The notes beneath the pieces were generated by a model. That model did no database searches, was not told where the DNA came from, and worked only from the letters and a program-made list of their open reading frames with translations. This document shows positions 58,982 through 64,000 of a stretch of DNA of 64,000 bases, in pieces. Source of the DNA: Mesorhizobium xinjiangense. GTDB lineage: Bacteria; Pseudomonadota; Alphaproteobacteria; Rhizobiales; Rhizobiaceae. The number at the start of each line of letters is the position of its first letter. Positions within the stretch are counted from its first letter, which is position 1. The stretch lies in contig NZ_WOAC01000023.1 of assembly GCF_009749525.1 (NCBI RefSeq), forward strand, positions 17,022 through 81,021, read 5' to 3'. The position numbers were made by a program, and so were the translations under genes.

Positions 58982-61240
58982 TCATCCGATCTGCCGGCCA
59001 CTGTTGGCCTGCGCGGCCAATTGGGCGTTGTTTCCAGGGACAGCCGGAGCACCGAGCGCACTGAGCACCTCCTGGCGCTGTCCGAACATCGATACCGTGC
59101 CGTTTGTCAGAACGAGGATCTTGTCGACGCAATTGAGCAGCGATGCGCGCTGCGTGATCGTGACGACCGTGATCTTCTCGCGCTTGGCATGTTCCAGTGC
59201 CCGGATCAGCGCGGAGTCGCCGTTGCCGTCCAGGTTGGAATTCGGCTCGTCCAGCACGACCAGACGCGGATTGCCGAAGAAGGCGCGTGCCAGGGCAATG
59301 CGCTGCTTCTGGCCGCCCGACAGCGGCGATCCGTCCGAGGCGACGGTGGTCTCGTATCCCTGGGCGAAAGACGAGATCAGCTCGTGCACATCGGCCAGCA
59401 CCGCCGCCTTGTAGATGTCCTGGTCGGAGGCGTCGTCGCGCATGCGCCCGATATTGGCCTTGATGGTGCCCGGGAAGAGCTGCACGTCTTGCGGCAGATA
59501 GCCGATATTTTCGCCGAACTGGCGCTGGTCCCAGTTTCTCAGATCCATAAGGTCCAGGCGCACATTGCCCGAGGTCGGCAGCAGCGATCCGACGAGCATC
59601 TTGCCGAGCGTCGTCTTGCCGGCACCCGAATCGCCGATGATGGCAAGCGAATCGCCCGGCGCCAGCGAGAAGGCGACGCCGTTGAGGACGACACGCTTGG
59701 TGCCCTGCGGCACGTAGAGAAGACGTTCCACATCGAGCCGGCCCTCGGGCCTGGGCAGCTTCAGGCGCTCGAAATTGAGCGGCGAAACCTGCAGCAGCGA
59801 GGATATGCGCTGATAGGAGGCGCGCGAATGCAGGAACTGGTTCCAGCCCTCGATGGCGCCTTCGACCGGCGCCAGGGCGCGTCCGGCGATGATCGAGGCG
59901 GCGATCACCATGCCGCCGGTGATTTCTCCGTGAATGGCCAGATAGGCGCCCCAGCCGAGCATGCCCACCTGGGTGAGGAGCCGTACCCCCTTCGACAGCG
60001 ACGCCGAGACGACATTGCGGTCCTGTGCCACGACCTGGGCCTTGAGCGATCCGGCCGTGTCCTGGCCCCAGATCTTCACGGCCTCGGGGATCATGGCAAG
60101 CGCGTTGATGACCTGCGAGTTGCGCGACATCGCGTCGAGATGGAGATTGGCTTTGCTCTGGAAGGTACTCGCCTCGCCGAACGCGGCCGCCGTGGCGCGC
60201 TGATTGATATAGGCGATGGCCAGAAGGATCAGCGCCGCGATCACCACGATCGATCCCAGATGCGGATGGACCAGGAAGACGGCCAGCATGAACAACGGCG
60301 TCATCGGTGCATCGAGAAAGGACAAAAGCGTTCCCGACACCAGGAAGGAGCGCAATTGCTGCAGGTCGGCCAGCGTCTGGTATTCCTTGCCGTTGCTTTG
60401 CAGCGAGGCACGTGCCGCCGCGCCGAGAATGGGTGCGCCAAGCTGTGCGGCGACCTCGACGGCGGTGCGCATCAGGATGAAGCGCCGAATGGCGTCGAAA
60501 ACCGCGTTGAGGATGACGGCGCCCGCGATCACGATGGTCAGCATGACCAGCGTGTCCGTCGACCGGCTGGTGAGCACCCGATCGGATATCTGGAAGAGAT
60601 AGACCGGGATAGCCAGCACCAGCACGTTGGTCGCCACGGTGAAACCCATGACGATCGCCAGGTTCTGAGTAACGGCCTTTCGTCCGGCCTTGAGATTGTC
60701 GGCCAGATTGATCGGCCCCAGCCGGCGATGAAAGACATTCTGGCCGGCCTTGTCGCCTGCCGCTTGGCGCCCACCGTTCGGTCCCGATCCCGCCTTGATG
60801 GGACCGCGGTCGGCCTCGATCGATTTCAGACGGCCGGCACTGAAATCGGCGTCCCTGACGTCGACCTTGGGCTGCTTTTGCGGACCCGCTTCGATGGTCA
60901 CGTCTCCCGGGTTGTCTGCGCCGGAGGCAGCGTGCGCTGCCGTCTTCTTTTCCGCCTCCGTTGCGGCGGCATCGGGCCGAGCGTGGTCATGCTGCTGGGC
61001 CTTGGTGGGGGAGGGAGCATCGCCGGTTTGACCGGCTCGCTTGGCTTCGCTTGTGGACGAGGTGTTGGACTTCATTTCCTGCACCGTCCTGTCTATTTCG
61101 CCCATAAGGGCCTGAAAATCGCGGTCCAGCGCCGCCGCGGTCTCATCCGAGCGGGGCGTGATGCCCGCCGAAGGAGCCTCGCCTGCCGCGTTCTTCTGGT
61201 CGGCCCGCGGCAGGTCGTCGTTGCGTGTGTGCTTGTTCAT
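58982..61240 (-). CDS. Type I secretion ABC exporter (PrtD/PrsD-like) with long disordered N-terminus
   Basis: A 752-residue permease-ATPase. Residues 1 to about 168 are polar, Ala/Asp/Lys-rich and probably disordered, an addition compared with the usual ~570-residue PrtD. The membrane domain (about 185-465) starts at the family-like IPVYLFQISDRVLTSRSTDTL. In the ATPase, Walker A GDSGAGKT is at 536-543, the signature LSGGQ at 640-644, and Walker B VVLDEP at 661-666. The H-loop histidine expected in T-H-R is Gln (ITQRASLL, near 697). It lies between the repeat-protein gene (22 bases upstream) and the adaptor. Confidence 0.93.
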   Translation of the reverse strand: MNKHTRNDDLPRADQKNAAGEAPSAGITPRSDETAAALDRDFQALMGEIDRTVQEMKSNTSSTSEAKRAGQTGDAPSPTKAQQHDHARPDAAATEAEKKTAAHAASGADNPGDVTIEAGPQKQPKVDVRDADFSAGRLKSIEADRGPIKAGSGPNGGRQAAGDKAGQNVFHRRLGPINLADNLKAGRKAVTQNLAIVMGFTVATNVLVLAIPVYLFQISDRVLTSRSTDTLVMLTIVIAGAVILNAVFDAIRRFILMRTAVEVAAQLGAPILGAAARASLQSNGKEYQTLADLQQLRSFLVSGTLLSFLDAPMTPLFMLAVFLVHPHLGSIVVIAALILLAIAYINQRATAAAFGEASTFQSKANLHLDAMSRNSQVINALAMIPEAVKIWGQDTAGSLKAQVVAQDRNVVSASLSKGVRLLTQVGMLGWGAYLAIHGEITGGMVIAASIIAGRALAPVEGAIEGWNQFLHSRASYQRISSLLQVSPLNFERLKLPRPEGRLDVERLLYVPQGTKRVVLNGVAFSLAPGDSLAIIGDSGAGKTTLGKMLVGSLLPTSGNVRLDLMDLRNWDQRQFGENIGYLPQDVQLFPGTIKANIGRMRDDASDQDIYKAAVLADVHELISSFAQGYETTVASDGSPLSGGQKQRIALARAFFGNPRLVVLDEPNSNLDGNGDSALIRALEHAKREKITVVTITQRASLLNCVDKILVLTNGTVSMFGQRQEVLSALGAPAVPGNNAQLAAQANSGRQIG

Positions 61241-61262
61241 GGCGTCTTATGTTCTCGAGGTT

Positions 61263-63350
61263 TCAGGCAACGACGGACTGCATGATGTCGTTGTGGGCAG
61301 GGTGGACATCCTGACCGTCGGAGGATCCGCCGGCCGGCTGGATTGGTCCGAGATCGCCCGCCTCGTCGCCGAGGAAAGCCACCGCTTCGTTGATCAGTGC
61401 GTCGGCGTCGTGGTTCAAGGCCAGATTGTCCATCTTGACCAGTTCCGACTGGACGAGGAACTCGTCCGAATACTGGCCTTTTGCGGCATAGCTCTTGGCA
61501 AGCGTGTCGTGATCGGTGATCGCTGCGGTGTTGAGCAGCACGTTGGCGCCGGTGTTCACGGTCCAGTCGGCGTTGTTGATGCCCGCCTTGTCCATGGCGA
61601 GCGCCACCTGGTCGGAATCGCCCAAAATGTTCATCTGCGAGATGTATTTCAGGTCGATGATGCTGCCGGTCACATAGAGCACGCGCAGGCCCGCAAGGCC
61701 CATGAAGGCATCGTCGGAATAGACCCCGTCATCGATGGTCATCTTGCCGGATGCCAGAGCGTCCATGGTCTTCTGGTAGTGATCCGGCAGGTTATCGAAT
61801 TTGGCCGAACCGCCGACATTGGCCAGTTTGGCCTCGTTCCAAAGCAGATTGCCGCTCGCCGAAACCGAACCTTTGCCGTTGGTGTCGAATCCGTTGACGG
61901 CGCCGGCAATATCGTCATCGAGCAACAGGTTCGTCTGCTTGATGATGCTGCCGTCATAGAAATCCTTTCCGACCATGATCAGGTCGAAAAAACTTCCGAA
62001 CTCCGCCAGTGACGTGGAATTGAAGGCCATATTGCCGCCCGTGACCACGTTAGAAATCGAGCCGGAGGACGACATGGTGTGCACATCGTTGTCGGTCACG
62101 AAGTTGAGCTGCTTGACCCAATCCATGAAGATCAGATCACCGTCGATCTTGGTGAAGCCGGCCATTTGGGGGGTGCCGTTGGAGGCCGGAACCGCGGCGC
62201 TCTCGGATGGATCGACGTGCTTGAAACTGGCCAGATTGAAGGCCTTGGTCGTTTGCGCGTCCTTGCTCCATTCCGACAGGCTGGACCCGATAGAGTCGAG
62301 ATCGCTCCAGGCGTTTTGCTGGACGATCGCGTTGACCTCGACGTTTTTTCCGCCGATGGCGGTCACCGTCGACGAGAGCGATTTGTTGTTGATGATGGCG
62401 CTGTTGACCAGCGTGTTGCCGCCGGCTTCGAGCGTGACGGATGGCTGTTGCGCCAGGCTGCCTTCACCCTTGGTGTAGCTGCCGCTCGCAGACGCGCCCG
62501 TACCGTTGACACCCTGATTGGCGGGACCATCCTGCGGCGATCCGGCGTCCTCGGCCAGCATCGACCCATCAGGCAGGTAGTCCTGGATCGACGGCATTTC
62601 GATAGCCGCCTTCCCGTTGACATATATGCCTTCGATCGCCTCATCGTGGACAACGAAGCTGGTCTGTATCAGCCCGTCGCCGACGTCCTGCGGTGCGTCG
62701 TTTGCCTCATAGGCCGCCGCTGCTGCCTTGAGTTCGGCTGCCACGTTGTCGATGAAATCCGCCATCTCCTCGACGGAGCCCGGGGGCGCGCTTTCGGACA
62801 GGGCGCTGCTGGAATGCATTTGCTCGACAAGCGCTTCCAGCGCCGCGTCGGGCGCCCCGATCTGGCCGACAAACAGCCCGCTGCCGCCAATGCCGACATA
62901 ATCGTTGTCGGTGAGATGGTTTTCCTGATTGATCGCGACGGCGATCTGTCCCGGCGGATCGATGCTGATATCCGGCGCCGCCCCGGAAGGAGCGGACTGC
63001 GTGACGACGATCGAGACCGTTTGCTTGATCGCGATGTTCTCATAGCCGGGATGATCGGCCGATATGCCTTTTGGGCTGACCGGAATGTGCGGTGGATTGT
63101 GGCCGATCGGATGGCTCGACGTCAGCGGCTCGACCTGTGGAGCCGGCGGAACGTAGTGCAACTGCGGGTCGTGATCCTTGAACTGGTATGGGGATTTGAA
63201 GGAAACGCCGACCTGATCCCATTGCGGGTCGTCCGAACTGGCGCGTTGGGCCTGCTTGAAACTCTCGTAGCTCTCTCGCAACCTGGCTTGTTCTTCGGTG
63301 ATCTGAAAAAGCCCGATAAAGTGGGCTATCGCCTCGGTAACCTTGTCCAT
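61263..63350 (-). CDS. Repeat protein of unknown function in type I secretion locus (695 aa)
   Basis: I do not recognise this protein. A helical N-terminus (1-45) with HFIGLFQITEEQARLRESY leads into a Pro-rich segment. From residue 140 on, a motif Q-x-N-x-x-x-D-x-D recurs (NQENHLTDND 141-150, QQNAWSDLD 344-352, KQLNFVTDND 413-422, KQTNLLLDDD 471-480, SQMNILGDSD 571-580). It alternates with GGNxLxN-type motifs (310, 438, 499, 600). No signal peptide, membrane segment or RTX nonapeptide is visible. Being first in line before exporter and adaptor, it may be a secreted substrate or a substrate-handling factor. The ATG at 63350 gives MDKVTEAIAH; a GGGAG lies about 15 bases upstream. Confidence 0.8.
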   Translation of the reverse strand: MDKVTEAIAHFIGLFQITEEQARLRESYESFKQAQRASSDDPQWDQVGVSFKSPYQFKDHDPQLHYVPPAPQVEPLTSSHPIGHNPPHIPVSPKGISADHPGYENIAIKQTVSIVVTQSAPSGAAPDISIDPPGQIAVAINQENHLTDNDYVGIGGSGLFVGQIGAPDAALEALVEQMHSSSALSESAPPGSVEEMADFIDNVAAELKAAAAAYEANDAPQDVGDGLIQTSFVVHDEAIEGIYVNGKAAIEMPSIQDYLPDGSMLAEDAGSPQDGPANQGVNGTGASASGSYTKGEGSLAQQPSVTLEAGGNTLVNSAIINNKSLSSTVTAIGGKNVEVNAIVQQNAWSDLDSIGSSLSEWSKDAQTTKAFNLASFKHVDPSESAAVPASNGTPQMAGFTKIDGDLIFMDWVKQLNFVTDNDVHTMSSSGSISNVVTGGNMAFNSTSLAEFGSFFDLIMVGKDFYDGSIIKQTNLLLDDDIAGAVNGFDTNGKGSVSASGNLLWNEAKLANVGGSAKFDNLPDHYQKTMDALASGKMTIDDGVYSDDAFMGLAGLRVLYVTGSIIDLKYISQMNILGDSDQVALAMDKAGINNADWTVNTGANVLLNTAAITDHDTLAKSYAAKGQYSDEFLVQSELVKMDNLALNHDADALINEAVAFLGDEAGDLGPIQPAGGSSDGQDVHPAHNDIMQSVVA

Positions 63351-63427
63351 ATACACCGTGCGTACTCCCGGTTCTGGACTGACCCTCGCCATCGGGCAAG
63401 TCGATTGCAAAGCCCCATCGATTAGGA

Positions 63428-63453
63428 GGCTGCGCGGCCATGGCCGCGCAGCC
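63428..63453 (-). terminator. Perfect 26-base palindrome between glycine-rich gene and repeat-protein gene
   Basis: GGCTGCGCGGCC followed by ATGGCCGCGCAGCC-type symmetry: the whole 26 bases equal their reverse complement, giving a 12-base stem almost without loop. It lies 23 bases after the glycine-rich gene stop on the minus strand. There is no T-tract, so partial termination or protection of the upstream mRNA from exonucleases is more likely than full termination. Confidence 0.6.
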
Positions 63454-63476
63454 CGGTGTCGTTCGACTTTCGGAAA

Positions 63477-64000
63477 TCAGGCGGTGTCGTCTTCGCCGAT
63501 CACGGTGCTCGACAGGCTGCCGCCGACCACGGTCATGTCGACCGAATTGTCGAGCAGGTTGGCACCCATGATGATTTCCTGGTTGAAGGCGGTGGTTTCG
63601 ACGATCGCGTCGGCGCTCGCTGTGGAGGTACCGGTCACGAAGCCGTCATCACCATTGTTCGATCCCCATGTGCCGCCGGCTCCGCCAGCGCCATTGGTGA
63701 TCGTTCCGCCAGCACCGCCAGCACCGCCGTTGCCACCGCTGGCATAGCCGCCGATGCCGTCGCCACCCTTGGACAGGTTGATGGTGTCGCCGCCCCAGGC
63801 GAAGCCGCCCCAGCCGCCGTCACCACCTTTGCCGATGCCGACGCCGGCGCCGAAGCCGTTGCCTTCGCCTGCACCCTGGCCGGCACCGTTGCCGCCGGCA
63901 CCGCCGGGCCCGCCGGCACCGCCGTCGCCGGTGTCACCACCGATCCCGAGGCCGAGGCCGAGGGCGCCAGCGTGACCGCCAGCTGCGTCGGCCATGCCGC
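63477..64000 (-). CDS. Glycine-rich protein at type I secretion locus (possibly truncated by window edge)
   Basis: At least 172 residues. Residues 1 to about 118 are Gly-rich (GG, GAGG, GGDG blocks), interrupted by WGGFAWGGDTINLSKGG. The last 45 residues are different: TASADAIVETTAFNQE then GANLLDNSVDMTVVGG, SLSSTV and an acidic end IGEDDTA. An ATG lies at 63995, but the frame stays open to the edge, so the true start may be outside. The tail resembles a motif of the 695-residue neighbour. A secreted adhesin-like or surface protein exported by the adjacent system is an inference. Confidence 0.7.
   Translation of the reverse strand, partial: GMADAAGGHAGALGLGLGIGGDTGDGGAGGPGGAGGNGAGQGAGEGNGFGAGVGIGKGGDGGWGGFAWGGDTINLSKGGDGIGGYASGGNGGAGGAGGTITNGAGGAGGTWGSNNGDDGFVTGTSTASADAIVETTAFNQEIIMGANLLDNSVDMTVVGGSLSSTVIGEDDTA

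Noticed and set aside
61263..63350. RTX toxin or adhesin identity for the 695-residue protein
   Set aside because: No GGxGxDxUx nonapeptide series is present; the Asp-rich motifs are spaced tens of residues apart.

Overview
The window is a stretch of GC-rich alphaproteobacterial chromosome, most likely from the Rhizobiales and near the Phyllobacteriaceae (Mesorhizobium, Nitratireductor or Chelativorans type). The case rests on gene order and lineage-specific genes: a fused secDF next to yajC, the run erpA/dgt-argS-SPOR-nagZ-scpAB-tatABC-serS-surE-pcm-nlpD, a PopZ-like gene before valS, an ExoR-type periplasmic regulator, an IalB-family protein, and intergenic palindromic repeats resembling the RIME elements of rhizobia. 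I saw no phage, insertion sequence, CRISPR array or integrase, and codon use looks uniform throughout.

Layout. 1-9.1 kb: 3' part of glmS, a DUF502 membrane protein, recG (minus), sdhE, mfd and a FrnE/DsbA-like oxidoreductase (minus). 9.2-19.9 kb: an orphan YejA-like peptide-binding protein (minus), an IalB-family protein, popZ, valS, a TerC/Alx membrane protein, ilvD and an exoR-like gene. 19.9-23 kb: a small cysteine-containing exported protein, xthA, an NCS2 purine/pyrimidine permease and erpA. 23-41 kb: a long plus-strand housekeeping series covering dNTP control, arginyl-tRNA synthetase, a giant SPOR protein, peptidoglycan recycling (nagZ), chromosome condensation (scpAB), an orphan ABC ATPase, Tat export, serS, surE/pcm and an NlpD-like murein hydrolase activator, then a minus-strand DUF815 AAA protein. 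40.7-44.8 kb: yajC-secDF followed by bacterial relatives of two mitochondrial complex I assembly factors (NDUFAF3-like and NDUFAF6-like). 44.9-49.3 kb: trmFO, a lipoprotein, a DUF1127 micro-gene with an adjacent small RNA, and a DUF2157/GDYxxLxY membrane pair. 49.4-53 kb: tRNA-Leu(UAG), tig, radC and map. 53.1-57.6 kb: a complete fructose-type ABC importer (frcBCA) divergent from its ROK-family regulator. 57.6-64 kb: a type I secretion locus (HlyD-like adaptor, ABC exporter with a long N-terminal extension, an unusual 695-residue repeat protein and a glycine-rich protein cut by the window edge).

The most rewarding places are three. First, the minus-strand small RNA at about 47.15-47.28 kb has three consecutive hairpins, each showing ACCTCCTCCC (anti-Shine-Dalgarno) in its loop, directly downstream of a 46-codon DUF1127 gene; this is the architecture of the 'cuckoo'/CcsR/alpha-r14 RNAs. 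Second, in the type I secretion locus the two genes upstream of the exporter share a sequence motif and contain no RTX repeats that I can see, and the exporter ATPase has Gln in place of the usual H-loop His. Third, three copies of a palindromic repeat lie in one orientation, each touching the stop codon of a minus-strand gene.

Starts were chosen by ribosome-binding sites, overlaps and family N-termini; where the choice is uncertain this is stated. Domain positions are counted from the translated sequence and family assignments come from recognition, not from a database search.
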